In this document: piece after piece, positions 15,265 to 22,354 of the stretch | Layout: the number at the start of each line of letters is the position of its first letter | Position numbering within the stretch: position 1 is the stretch's first letter | Source of the DNA: a virus | Reading direction: 5' to 3' (one strand) | IMG/VR virus record: IMGVR_UViG_3300042549_007395 | Location: 1-32,242 of that record | Length of the DNA stretch: 32,242 bases | Notes under the pieces: generated by a model | What the model was told of the DNA's origin: nothing | Databases searched by the model: none | What the model saw: the letters and a program-made list of their open reading frames with translations, nothing else | Translations under genes and position numbers: made by a program

Positions 15265-15500
15265 CGTTCCCGGTTTTCGAGGCGCAGTATGTGATCGTGC
15301 TGGCCTCCAAAACCGGGTGGACCGAGGACTTCATCCGCTGGCACCTCCCGCTCACCCGCGGCTGGGCGTACTACCACGCCGCCCGCGTCATGGAAGGGGA
15401 GCGGTGCCGCTGGCCCGGCCGCCCCAGCGCCGTGGCCAAGTGGGTGGATAAGGTGCGCCTCTGGGTAAATAGACACGCCACCAAAAGAGAACATGGCTGA
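14737..15500 (+). CDS. Tail assembly chaperone fusion, gpGT-like (-1 frameshift product)
   Basis: Reading through the -1 slip at G GGA AAC (15255-15261) joins the 175 aa G-type protein to a 79 aa C-terminal extension ending at TGA 15498-15500, 254 aa in total (lambda gpGT: 279 aa). The extension reads VFEAQYVIVLASKTGW then TEDFIRWHLPLTRGWAYYHA, with the typical T-domain look (TGW..I...lPL.RG..YYHA). The frame shift is to the -1 frame and stays open to the tape measure start, with which it overlaps by eight bases. In lambda the ratio of both products is needed for tail length control. The heptamer differs from lambda GGGAAAG by one base. Confidence 0.82.
15255..15261 (+). promoter_or_regulatory. 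Slippery heptamer for -1 programmed frameshift
   Basis: GGGAAAC read as G GGA AAC, followed by the zero-frame stop TAG. After slipping, the codons are GGG AAA CTA GCG. The same position in lambda G-T has GGGAAAG. I see no strong downstream hairpin; the adjacent stop codon may itself favour the pause. Confidence 0.8.
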
Positions 15501-17739
15501 GACGATCAAAACCATTCTGGAAGCGGACGCATCGGGCTATGTCCGCCAATTTGAGCGCGCCAGCAAGGCGAGCGCGGGCTTGCACAAGGAGGCCACCAGC
15601 AGCTTCAAGGGCATCGCCGCCGCCGCCGGGGGCATGCTTGGCGCTGGCCTCGCCATTGGCGCAGTGGTGGGTCAATTCAATTCCCTGCGGGAAGAGTTCG
15701 ACCGCGTGGGCAAGCTGGCCACCCGCTTGGATCTTCCGGTGGAGGATGTGCAGGTGCTCTCCCAAGTGGCCATCGATGCCGGCACGGACATGGAGAAGCT
15801 GGCCAACGGCCTGCAGAAAGCACAGATTGCCGCGCTGGAAGCAAGGGATGGCACGGGAGCCGCCGGCGCCGCATTCCGCACCCTGGGCATCGATGCCGGG
15901 GAGTTTGCCCAGGCAAACGCAGTGGACCGGATGAAGGCCCTGGCGGAAGGTTTCAAGGGCGTCGGCAATGAGGCGGAGGCCACCCGCGCCATCGTCAAGG
16001 TGATGGGCTCCCGCGTGGCGCTGGACTTGATCCCCGCGCTGAAAGGCGGCGCTGAGTCCGTGGATAAAATGCGCAATAGCCTGCGCGTCCTCAGTGAGCA
16101 AGACATCCGTTCCATCGAGAAAATGAACGATGACATGGATCTGCTCGCCAAGAACTTGCAGGTGGACATGGCCAGCGCCATCGCCGCGATCACTCCAGAA
16201 ATCAGCGCCGTGGTCAAACTCCTCGGGGATGCCCTCCGCGGATTTGCGGTTCTCCGGGATGGAGCCGCTGGCGGCGTGGGTGTCGGTGCAAAGTCGGATT
16301 TCGACGGCGCGGCCATTTTGGCAAAGATGGCCCAGGTGGAGGCCCAGCGCCTCCATCTGCAAAAGAACCTATTGGTTCTCTCAAGCATCCCACTGCTGCG
16401 GTTCTCAAACCCGGCTCTGGCCGCGGCCAAGGGGATCTCAGACGCTGACGCCGCACTGGGGAAACTGAAGGAGCGCCTGCAGTCCCTCTCTGGTGAGGAT
16501 CAAGCGATGGCCACCTTCATCAATGGCGTCGGCCAGCTCAGCGCCATGAAGCTCCCCGAGGAGGAATTCCAACGCCGGGTGGCGGCCCTGGAGGCCCAGC
16601 GGGATGCCTCCCTTGCCGCGGCCAAGGCGGAACGGGAACGGCTGCAGGCGGAGAAAGATGCGGCGGCCGCAGCGGTTCAGGCGGCCGCGGATGAAGAGGC
16701 GGCAATCCAAAAATTGGCGGAGATCAGGGAGAAAGCGCAGGACGCATTCCGCAAAGGAGAGCTGGCGGGGCTTGATCAGGAAACCGCTCTTCACGTCCGC
16801 CGGCGCCAGCTCGAAGAGCAGGCCGGTGGCGGCGCGGTTTCCAGTGATGGCATGCGCCAAAAATTTGAAGCGGCCACCACGCCGGCGGACGCTGAGCGCA
16901 CGCTCGCCCTCTACCAGCAGCTGGTGGATCTGGAGAAAGATGAGGCCCGCCTCGCCACTGAAACGCTCAAGGCCAAGGAAGACATCACCAAGGAGCTGGC
17001 CAAGCAGGCCGAGGAAGAGGCGAAAAACGCCGCGCTTCAGAACGCCGCGCGCCAGGAGGCCGCCGGAGAAATCGCCGCCCTCCAGATCGAGCGCGCCGGA
17101 GACAAGGAAAAAGCGGATGCCCTGCGGGAGGAAATGCAGATCCGCTCCCAAGCGCTGGAGCTCGCCAAGCAGACCGGCTTGGCAGAGGATGAAGCGCTCA
17201 AGCTGCTCCATGAAAAGCAGCAGCTCCAGCAGGCGATCAATGACGCCAAGCTCGCCGAGGCCGGTGCCAAGTTCACCGGTGAAATTGGCGAAGAAGTCCG
17301 CGCCCTGCAGATGGAGCTCGGTGGCCGCAAGGACCTGGCCGATGCTCTGCGCGCCGAGGTCCAGCTGCGGGCCAAGGCCAAAGACGTGGCCGCCCAGACA
17401 AACATCACCGAGGAGGACGCACTCAAACTCCTCCAAGAAAAGGCCAAGCTCCAGAAGGAAGTGGATAGCATGGTGGATGGCCGCCGCGCCCGCCGCCGCG
17501 GGCTGCTCAATCAAGAGCAAACCGAGGAAGCCCGCCTGGCCCGCCGCAGCAAGGCCGACCGGGACCGCGAGGGCGCAGACCCCAAGGGCCTCCGCGCGGA
17601 AGAAGAGCGCCGCCGCGCGGCCCAGCGGGAGATGGAGAAACAAGCCAAGGAAGCCGCCGATCCCGCCAAGTTTTGGACCAAGTCCCTCGATCTGCAGGAG
17701 GAGATGCTGAAAGTATTCAAAGGCCTCGGCATCGTTTAA
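15493..17739 (+). CDS. Tape measure protein
   Basis: A 748 aa tail-length ruler. At about residues 40-60 a glycine/alanine-rich hydrophobic segment (AAAAGGMLGAGLAIGAVVG) is followed by long helices, with RLDLPVEDVQVLSQVA near 80 and many Lys/Glu/Ala heptads in the second half. Residues about 524-597 and 600-668 form an approximate tandem repeat (GEIAALQIERAGDK and GEEVRALQMELGGRK), each ending in an LKLL.EK motif. At about 0.15 nm per residue, an estimate from other siphophages, the tail would be near 110 nm. The start ATG 15493 overlaps the frameshift product, as is common. Confidence 0.9.
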   Translation: MAETIKTILEADASGYVRQFERASKASAGLHKEATSSFKGIAAAAGGMLGAGLAIGAVVGQFNSLREEFDRVGKLATRLDLPVEDVQVLSQVAIDAGTDMEKLANGLQKAQIAALEARDGTGAAGAAFRTLGIDAGEFAQANAVDRMKALAEGFKGVGNEAEATRAIVKVMGSRVALDLIPALKGGAESVDKMRNSLRVLSEQDIRSIEKMNDDMDLLAKNLQVDMASAIAAITPEISAVVKLLGDALRGFAVLRDGAAGGVGVGAKSDFDGAAILAKMAQVEAQRLHLQKNLLVLSSIPLLRFSNPALAAAKGISDADAALGKLKERLQSLSGEDQAMATFINGVGQLSAMKLPEEEFQRRVAALEAQRDASLAAAKAERERLQAEKDAAAAAVQAAADEEAAIQKLAEIREKAQDAFRKGELAGLDQETALHVRRRQLEEQAGGGAVSSDGMRQKFEAATTPADAERTLALYQQLVDLEKDEARLATETLKAKEDITKELAKQAEEEAKNAALQNAARQEAAGEIAALQIERAGDKEKADALREEMQIRSQALELAKQTGLAEDEALKLLHEKQQLQQAINDAKLAEAGAKFTGEIGEEVRALQMELGGRKDLADALRAEVQLRAKAKDVAAQTNITEEDALKLLQEKAKLQKEVDSMVDGRRARRRGLLNQEQTEEARLARRSKADRDREGADPKGLRAEEERRRAAQREMEKQAKEAADPAKFWTKSLDLQEEMLKVFKGLGIV

Positions 17740-17757
17740 CCCCAGAAAAACCACCCC

Positions 17758-18522
17758 ATGGAAGACGTTATTTTTTACGGCACGCTGCCTTTCCAGCAAG
17801 GCCGGCCGAAAACCTCCCGCGGCGCCCGCGGGGAGCTGGATGCCCTGACGCTGGAAATGGTCGCCAATCCCGAGGACTGGGAGGACCAGCTCGCCGCGGA
17901 AGGCATCGTGGAATTTGAGAAGCTGGAAGGCTGGCATTCCATGTGGGTCCAGACCCTGGCGGAAGAGGGAGAGACGGATGCCGTGACCGTGGTCAGCATC
18001 TCCGCGGTGGGCCTCCTGAAGCCTGGAGAGAAGCGCAAGCGCACCATTAAGGTGGAGGGTCAGGAGTACTCCGTGGGCCCGACTGAGCGCACCGTGATCG
18101 TGACCGTGGACGCAGAGAAAAAGGTGGACCCCGCCACGGATGCGAAACTCCCCGGCATCGTGCGCCGCCGCGTGCCAAAGCTCGATAGCCTGGGGGAGGT
18201 GGAGAATCTGGTCTACTACACCCCCGCCGGCAGTGGCCCCCGGTGGAGTATCGGGTATTCCTCCATCTCTGTGGCGGACCGCTACTTCGTGACCACGAAG
18301 CCCTCCACCACCGCACCCGGAAACGCCATGACCCCGCCAAACCCGCCGTTGGTTGGCTTCAGCTCGCTCTCTTCCTACGGCAGCGCGACCCGCAAGAATT
18401 ACCCGAGCGGATGGATCCTGACCTCCCGCAGCAGCGAGGAGATCGCCCGCGTGAGCGACGCTGACGGCCTCTGGATCGTCGAGGACGTGTTCGATTTCCG
18501 CCCCTCATCATTCCCTGAGTAA
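17758..18522 (+). CDS. Distal tail-region protein, unknown
   Basis: A 254 aa, beta-rich protein starting 18 bases after the tape measure stop. Sections such as DAVTVVSISAVGLLKPGEK and ERTVIVTVDAEKKV alternate with short turns, and the C-terminus is Ser/Pro-rich with WILTSRSSEEIARV. In lambda the distal tail and tip proteins follow the tape measure, so a distal tail or baseplate role is likely. I see no recognised family and no enzyme motif. The gene is followed within three bases by the next one. Confidence 0.5.
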   Translation: MEDVIFYGTLPFQQGRPKTSRGARGELDALTLEMVANPEDWEDQLAAEGIVEFEKLEGWHSMWVQTLAEEGETDAVTVVSISAVGLLKPGEKRKRTIKVEGQEYSVGPTERTVIVTVDAEKKVDPATDAKLPGIVRRRVPKLDSLGEVENLVYYTPAGSGPRWSIGYSSISVADRYFVTTKPSTTAPGNAMTPPNPPLVGFSSLSSYGSATRKNYPSGWILTSRSSEEIARVSDADGLWIVEDVFDFRPSSFPE

Positions 18523-18525
18523 ACC

Positions 18526-19209
18526 ATGGACGTGCCACTACCCAGAGCAGGGGGCGCTGGAGGCATCCTCCTCAAGCCCGCCACCTATGAAAAACTCCGT
18601 GCCGCGGCCGAGGAAGCCCGGCTGGTGCCTGACCCCCAGCAGTTCGAGACCCTCGCCCGCCCAGGCGGGAAGCGCATGTTTCGCTTGCGGCCGCAGGGGG
18701 ACACCTCCATCTCCACCTCCCCAGCCGGCGGTGGAGGATCCACGCCCGGCCCCTTCGAGCCGACCGTCTCCGTGGCCCCGCCGCCGGAAAGCGAGGAGGA
18801 ACCCGCAGAGCCACCGCCCGTGGAGTACGAGGTCACCGTCACCCCTGGCGTCCTCGCGTCCTACTTCGGCACCGAGGTGGAAGTCACCGGCCTCGACACC
18901 GCGCACCCCGCCGTGGCCGAGGATCTCGTCTACTTGGAGATGGAGCTCAACTCCTACGGCACCACCATCCTCTCCGTTGACGTCATCGTGGGCCCCGCCT
19001 GGACCCTCTGGCCCCAGCGTGCCGAGTTCGCCAATAACCCGTATCCGGGCATCTGGGCCCAGAGCAAAGGCTGGATTCCCCTGGGCCGCGTGGAGGTGGA
19101 CTCCGAGGGCGCCGCCACCATCGCCGCCCCATGGAAGAGCGGGAACATGGTGCTTCTCACCGCCGGCATCAACGGCAAGCTGGCCTACATCATGGCCCCC
19201 GGAAACTGA
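18526..19209 (+). CDS. Tail-tip-region protein with Pro-rich linker, unknown
   Basis: A 227 aa protein in two parts: a short helical N-terminus (about 1-60), a Pro/Ser/Gly-rich linker (about 65-100) and a beta-rich C-terminal domain beginning at EYEVTVTPGVLASYFG. The C-terminal domain has aromatic-rich loops (WTLWPQRAEF, YPGIWAQSKGWIPLG). The linker could separate an attachment part from an exposed domain. The stop overlaps the next ATG (TGATG). Confidence 0.5.
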   Translation: MDVPLPRAGGAGGILLKPATYEKLRAAAEEARLVPDPQQFETLARPGGKRMFRLRPQGDTSISTSPAGGGGSTPGPFEPTVSVAPPPESEEEPAEPPPVEYEVTVTPGVLASYFGTEVEVTGLDTAHPAVAEDLVYLEMELNSYGTTILSVDVIVGPAWTLWPQRAEFANNPYPGIWAQSKGWIPLGRVEVDSEGAATIAAPWKSGNMVLLTAGINGKLAYIMAPGN

Positions 19210-20087
19210 TGATCGCCCTCCCGCGCATTTTTTACCGCAGCCCTATCGGCCCCGCTGGTGATCCCGAGGGAGCCGCCAGCCAGCGCCCCAGAGGGGTCGG
19301 CCCTATCGGCCGCGCCGAGTACTTCTCCCTCGTCTACGGGGTCAGGAAGTGGCGGATCTCGGGAGTGGACACCACCCTGCTGCCCTATGAGGAAAGCCCC
19401 GGCTGGAATCCAGACAGCTTTGAGCGTGGCACATGGGAAGTTGAGATCACCCCGCAGAAGACGGTCTACCTTGGAGAGGAGCCGAATCCCACTTACGATC
19501 CCACCAGCCCCACAGACCCAGAGGATCCCGACTACGTCGAGGAGTGGGCCACCGAGTTCATCCCAGTCTATGAGCTGGTTCCCATCGAACAGGGCGAGGA
19601 GTTCAAAGCATACGAGGCGGACGCATACCCAAACAGTTCGCTCTCACTGCCCACATCAAACCAGCCATCCGGCTGGCTCTGGGAGGGATTTGTTCCGGTC
19701 TACGGGGACGACGGAGGGACGTGGGAAATATTTGTTCGGGTGATGGCCTCATGGGCGGCAAGCCCCTCCGCATTCACCGGCGCCGCAGCGGATCACTACA
19801 CCACAGACGCCGAGGAGGCCTTCTGGTTTCCGTTTGTCATTCAGATCAGTTCAAACAGCCGCCCTCCGATCCCCGTGTGGGAGAACACCGGCACCTCCTC
19901 GGTGGAGGATGCTACCACTGGCACCCTGACAATCGGCGCCACCGAACTCTCCATGCACTTCAGGATCACTAACAGCGCAAGTTTCCAACTTCCCGGCCAC
20001 TACCGCGTCGCCAACGCCGAGGCCATCGAGTGGTGGAGCTACGGCGGGCGCGTGAATACCGAGACCGGCGCCCAGGTTTTGCCATAG
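19209..20087 (+). CDS. Third tail-tip-region protein, unknown
   Basis: A 292 aa protein, acidic and aromatic-rich, with many Trp, Tyr and Pro residues (GWNPDSFERGTWEVE, PSGWLWEGFVPVYGD, EAIEWWSYGGRV). It is the last gene before attP, the position taken by host-specificity genes in lambda, yet it is far shorter than lambda J (1132 aa). A glycan- or receptor-contact role would fit its composition, but this is inference. I used ATG 19209; a longer in-frame reading upstream would overlap the previous gene by 78 bases. Confidence 0.5.
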   Translation: MIALPRIFYRSPIGPAGDPEGAASQRPRGVGPIGRAEYFSLVYGVRKWRISGVDTTLLPYEESPGWNPDSFERGTWEVEITPQKTVYLGEEPNPTYDPTSPTDPEDPDYVEEWATEFIPVYELVPIEQGEEFKAYEADAYPNSSLSLPTSNQPSGWLWEGFVPVYGDDGGTWEIFVRVMASWAASPSAFTGAAADHYTTDAEEAFWFPFVIQISSNSRPPIPVWENTGTSSVEDATTGTLTIGATELSMHFRITNSASFQLPGHYRVANAEAIEWWSYGGRVNTETGAQVLP

Positions 20088-20096
20088 GTGTGAATT

Positions 20097-20105
20097 GGGT
20101 GTAAA
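20097..20105 (+). repeat. Arm-site-like repeat, copy 1 (GGGTGTAAA)
   Basis: GGGTGTAAA at 20097-20105, preceded by TT; the same nine bases recur at 20247-20255 and 20257-20265 on the other side of the tRNA-like core. The arrangement matches arm-type integrase sites flanking an att core. Confidence 0.55.
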
Positions 20106-20139
20106 CCTCCCGGCCAGCCTTGTTTTTGTTGTACCTATT

Positions 20140-20177
20140 GGGGGTGCGGATGGGTTCGATTCCCATCACCCGCTCCA
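20140..20177 (+). other. attP core: 3' end of a tRNA (probably tRNA-Gly)
   Basis: A T-arm (ATGGG, TTCGATT, CCCAT, at 20150-20166) is followed by CACCCGC, T and CCA ending at 20177, so the acceptor strand, discriminator U and CCA are all present. The 5' half of a tRNA is missing. U as discriminator and CACCCGCTCCA match bacterial tRNA-Gly. Such a fragment next to an integrase is the usual phage attachment core; on integration it restores the host tRNA. Because tail genes lie to the left and the integrase to the right, this is attP and not a prophage end. Confidence 0.7.
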
Positions 20178-20246
20178 TTTTCCTTCTGGTTTCAAGGGGG
20201 ATGCGTGAGAAATTAGGGATAAAAGAGGCTGTTAAAGAAATGTTTT

Positions 20247-20265
20247 GGGTGTAAATGGGTGTAAA
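20247..20265 (+). repeat. Arm-site-like repeats, copies 2 and 3 (GGGTGTAAA)
   Basis: GGGTGTAAAT-GGGTGTAAA-TGG: two copies spaced ten bases apart, one helical turn. The second ends in the A of the integrase start codon, so integrase bound here could block its own translation or transcription. No SD is visible. Confidence 0.55.
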
Positions 20266-21611
20266 TGGCACCGCGGAGGAAAGATTTCAGGAGCTTGGGG
20301 GATGATGTCCCAACGCCCAAAGGAGGCAGTGGTGGAGGTGACGGATCAGAGGTGGAGGTGGTGAGCTATGGGGCGGCGGAGGTGAGGTTGTATGCGCGGG
20401 CGGATGGCGCCACGGCGTTGTCCTGGCGGGAGGGCGGTCGAGCGAGGAGGACCACGCGGGCGGATCGGGATAAGGCGTTGCGGTGGGCGGCAAAAAAAGT
20501 AAGGGAGCTTGAAAAGTCGACGGGTGCGCGCTGGGTGACGCCGGCGTCGGCGGAGCGGCTGCGGGCGTTTGAGAAGCTGGTGGTGGGCACCGAGGGGGAG
20601 CCGGTGGCGGATGCGGCCGGGAGGCTGCTGGTGGATCTGCAGCGGGCGCGCGAGGTGCTGGGTGGTTCGTTGTCCAGGGTGCTTGAGGCGTGCCGGTGGT
20701 TCGCGGATCAGGGCCCGGGTGCGGTGGTGGCGATGACGCTGGAAGCCGCTGTGGAGGCGTTCCTGCTGGAGTATGCGCGGCACCATCCAAGCGAGACGCT
20801 GCGCCCGGTGCGCAGCGAGTTGCGTTCCCTCCTTCCGGCGGAGGGGAGTGGCGTGCTCCTCGGGGTCTCGCTGGAGGTGCTGGATGCGCATGTCCGCAGG
20901 CTGGTGGATGGGGAGGAGCGGCCGGCGGATCGCACGGTGGGGAACCGGATCGCGCATTGGACGCTCTTTTTCAACCACGCGCAGGCGCGGGGATGGTGGC
21001 CGGAGGGGCGGCGCCATCCGGCGATGCTCTTGAAGCGGCCGCGCAAGAAGGATCGGCCGGTGGGGATTTTTTCCCCGGAGGAGGGGGAGAAGTTGCTCCA
21101 GCTGGTGCTGGCGGAGCAGCCGCAGAATTTAACCTACGTTCTGATGGCCGGCTGGCTGGGCCTGCGGCCAAGCGAGTGCGCGCGGGTGGGCTGGGATGCG
21201 TTTGATTTTGAGGCCGGCCATGTGCACCTGAGCCAGGCGGTGGTCCAGAAGACGCTGCGCGAGCGGTGGGTGCCGTTGTGTCCGGCCCTGGTGGAGATCT
21301 TCCGGCATGTGCAGGCGCGGCCGCATTTGTTCACGCCGCCGCACTGGCGCGCGAAGAAGGGGCGGGTGTGCCGCAGTCATGCGCAGGAGCATGTGTCCGC
21401 CTTGTTCCGGGCGGCCGGCGAGCGGTGGGAGCCGGATGTCCTGCGCCATAGCCGGGTAACGTACCGGCTGCAGGTGCTCGGAGGGGATGTGGACCGCGTG
21501 GCGGAGGAGAGTGGCAACTCGCCCGAGGTGGTGCGCTCGGACTACAAGCGGCCTATCCGCCCGGGCGAGGGGGAGAGGTGGTTCGAGGTGCTCGGCCGGC
21601 TGGTGCTTTAA
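20265..21611 (+). CDS. int: Tyrosine recombinase integrase
   Basis: Catalyses attP x attB recombination. The 448 aa protein has a DNA-binding N-terminal half and a catalytic C-terminal half. Catalytic features are GLRPSECARVGW with Arg301, LRHSRVTY with Arg394 and His395 (usual LRHT), GNSPEVVRSDY where the common GH is GN, and Tyr427. The core lysine is not assigned. The start ATG 20265 sits in arm-like repeats without an SD, which suggests autoregulation. The gene begins 88 bases after the tRNA-like core and is followed by a control region, so it is probably transcribed apart from the early operon. Confidence 0.92.
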   Translation: MAPRRKDFRSLGDDVPTPKGGSGGGDGSEVEVVSYGAAEVRLYARADGATALSWREGGRARRTTRADRDKALRWAAKKVRELEKSTGARWVTPASAERLRAFEKLVVGTEGEPVADAAGRLLVDLQRAREVLGGSLSRVLEACRWFADQGPGAVVAMTLEAAVEAFLLEYARHHPSETLRPVRSELRSLLPAEGSGVLLGVSLEVLDAHVRRLVDGEERPADRTVGNRIAHWTLFFNHAQARGWWPEGRRHPAMLLKRPRKKDRPVGIFSPEEGEKLLQLVLAEQPQNLTYVLMAGWLGLRPSECARVGWDAFDFEAGHVHLSQAVVQKTLRERWVPLCPALVEIFRHVQARPHLFTPPHWRAKKGRVCRSHAQEHVSALFRAAGERWEPDVLRHSRVTYRLQVLGGDVDRVAEESGNSPEVVRSDYKRPIRPGEGERWFEVLGRLVL

Positions 21612-21615
21612 AAAC

Positions 21616-21631
21616 TACGCAAATTTGCGTA
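21616..21631. promoter_or_regulatory. Palindromic operator A (TACGC-N6-GCGTA)
   Basis: TACGCAAATTTGCGTA, a perfect inverted repeat (flanked by C and G to make 18 bases), directly after the integrase stop. Its half sites and spacing equal those of operator B. Confidence 0.65.
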
Positions 21632-21637
21632 GATAAT
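21632..21637 (+). promoter_or_regulatory. Possible -10 element between operators A and B
   Basis: GATAAT lies between the two operators. No good -35 is visible at the expected distance upstream (TTTAAA is nearest). A regulator bound to either operator would cover the promoter. Confidence 0.3.
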
Positions 21638-21647
21638 TCTTGCGCTC

Positions 21648-21663
21648 TACGCGGTAGTGCGTA
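21648..21663. promoter_or_regulatory. Palindromic operator B (TACGC-N6-GCGTA)
   Basis: TACGCGGTAGTGCGTA, with the half sites of operator A and a different centre. Centre-to-centre distance to A is 32 bases, about three helical turns. Confidence 0.6.
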
Positions 21664-21674
21664 AGGTGCTCCCA

Positions 21675-21689
21675 GTTGCACGACGCAAC
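21675..21689 (+). repeat. Small inverted repeat in the 98 aa gene leader
   Basis: GTTGC-ACGAC-GCAAC forms a five-base-pair hairpin in the leader between operator B and ATG 21720. It may act in RNA; function unknown. Confidence 0.3.
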
Positions 21690-21719
21690 GACCAACCGAA
21701 ACCAAACGATCCGATCACC

Positions 21720-22016
21720 ATGAAAACCACCCAAGCCACCCGCCGCAGTTTCAACGCCGCCGTCCTTGCTGTGCTGTCCTCCGATAGAGACAGTTGGCCT
21801 AGCCCAGTCATCTACGCCGAGGAGGTTGATGGTGAAATGAGGTTCGGAGCCTGCAACCAGCCGGCCCTTGGCGGCGATGAAATCGTCTGGCTGTGCGTTG
21901 AGGGGGATTCTTTCGGGGATCTCACTGGAGACCATCAGGCGGACGCTGACGGCATCGAGGCCAACTGCTACGACCAAGCCGTAAGCGACACGCTGGAAGC
22001 TGCCGATCTTGCCTAA
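21720..22016 (+). CDS. Small protein behind the double operator, unknown
   Basis: A 98 aa protein (start ATG 21720, MKTTQATRRSFNAAV). A mixed basic N-terminus is followed by an acidic body with SDRDSWPSPVIYAEEV and DEIVWLCVEGDSFGDL. No motif is recognised. Its leader is A/C-rich without an SD. Because it lies directly behind two matching operators, it is the first gene of a controlled transcript, perhaps a regulator or an anti-host protein. A 21-codon in-frame extension upstream (to 21657) would run through operator B and is rejected. Confidence 0.5.
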   Translation: MKTTQATRRSFNAAVLAVLSSDRDSWPSPVIYAEEVDGEMRFGACNQPALGGDEIVWLCVEGDSFGDLTGDHQADADGIEANCYDQAVSDTLEAADLA

Positions 22017-22022
22017 CCACCG

Positions 22023-22045
22023 CCGCCGGGTTCGATCCCCGGCGG
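22023..22045 (+). ncRNA. tRNA T-arm-like hairpin
   Basis: CCGCCGGG (22023-22030), loop TTCGATC (22031-22037) and CCCGGCGG (22038-22045) form an 8-bp stem with the canonical tRNA T-loop sequence. AACCA follows at 22048-22052. It sits between two genes with no other tRNA parts and has no T-run, so it is not a terminator or tRNA by itself. It could be a stray tRNA remnant or a T-arm mimic in the mRNA. Confidence 0.4.
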
Positions 22046-22075
22046 TTAACCACCCAAATCAAACCAGACAAAACA

Positions 22076-22324
22076 ATGAGAATCACATTAGGTCACCCAG
22101 CTAGCTCCTACGGCGTCCCTGTCATCCTCTCCGATGACGGCGCGCTTATGGATTACGCACCCGGCATTCGGGCGCTGCGCGAAAAACTCAGCCTATCCAC
22201 CCAGGCGCTTGCCGATCTCTGCGGGGTCAGCCGGCGCACGGTGGAGGGCTGGGAGCAGGGTCGCCTTCCGAGTGCTGGAGCGCTCAATGTGATGGGTGCG
22301 CTTTTAGATGGATACTCTGCCTGA
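22076..22324 (+). CDS. HTH (Xre-type) transcriptional regulator
   Basis: An 82 aa protein with a helix-turn-helix of the Cro/Xre kind in its C-terminal half: IRALREKLSLSTQALADLCGV at about 32-52, then SRRTVEGWEQGRLPS to residue 67. The N-terminus (about 1-30) may pair in a dimer. It lacks any peptidase domain. It follows the 98 aa gene behind the double operator and could be the protein that binds there. Leader is A/C-rich (AACCAGACAAAACA) without an SD. Confidence 0.8.
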   Translation: MRITLGHPASSYGVPVILSDDGALMDYAPGIRALREKLSLSTQALADLCGVSRRTVEGWEQGRLPSAGALNVMGALLDGYSA

Positions 22325-22354
22325 TGGTTTGCGCGCGCGGCTCCCTGGTGTTAG

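Noticed and set aside
15291-15500. A separate 69 aa gene starting at ATG 15291
   Set aside because: The start sits inside the T-domain and has no SD; the reading frame is better explained as the -1 frameshift extension.
20097-20177. An intact tRNA gene
   Set aside because: Only the T-arm, acceptor 3' strand and CCA are present; no matching 5' acceptor strand (GCGGGTG), D arm or anticodon stem lies upstream.
20088-20264. Right end of an integrated prophage
   Set aside because: A prophage end would be followed by host genes; here int and phage early genes follow directly, so attP is simpler. Two neighbouring elements remain a formal alternative.
19969-20271. Minus-strand frame across the att core reading MGIEPIRTPN
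   Set aside because: This peptide is a well-known false translation of a tRNA read backwards; the region is the tRNA 3' end.
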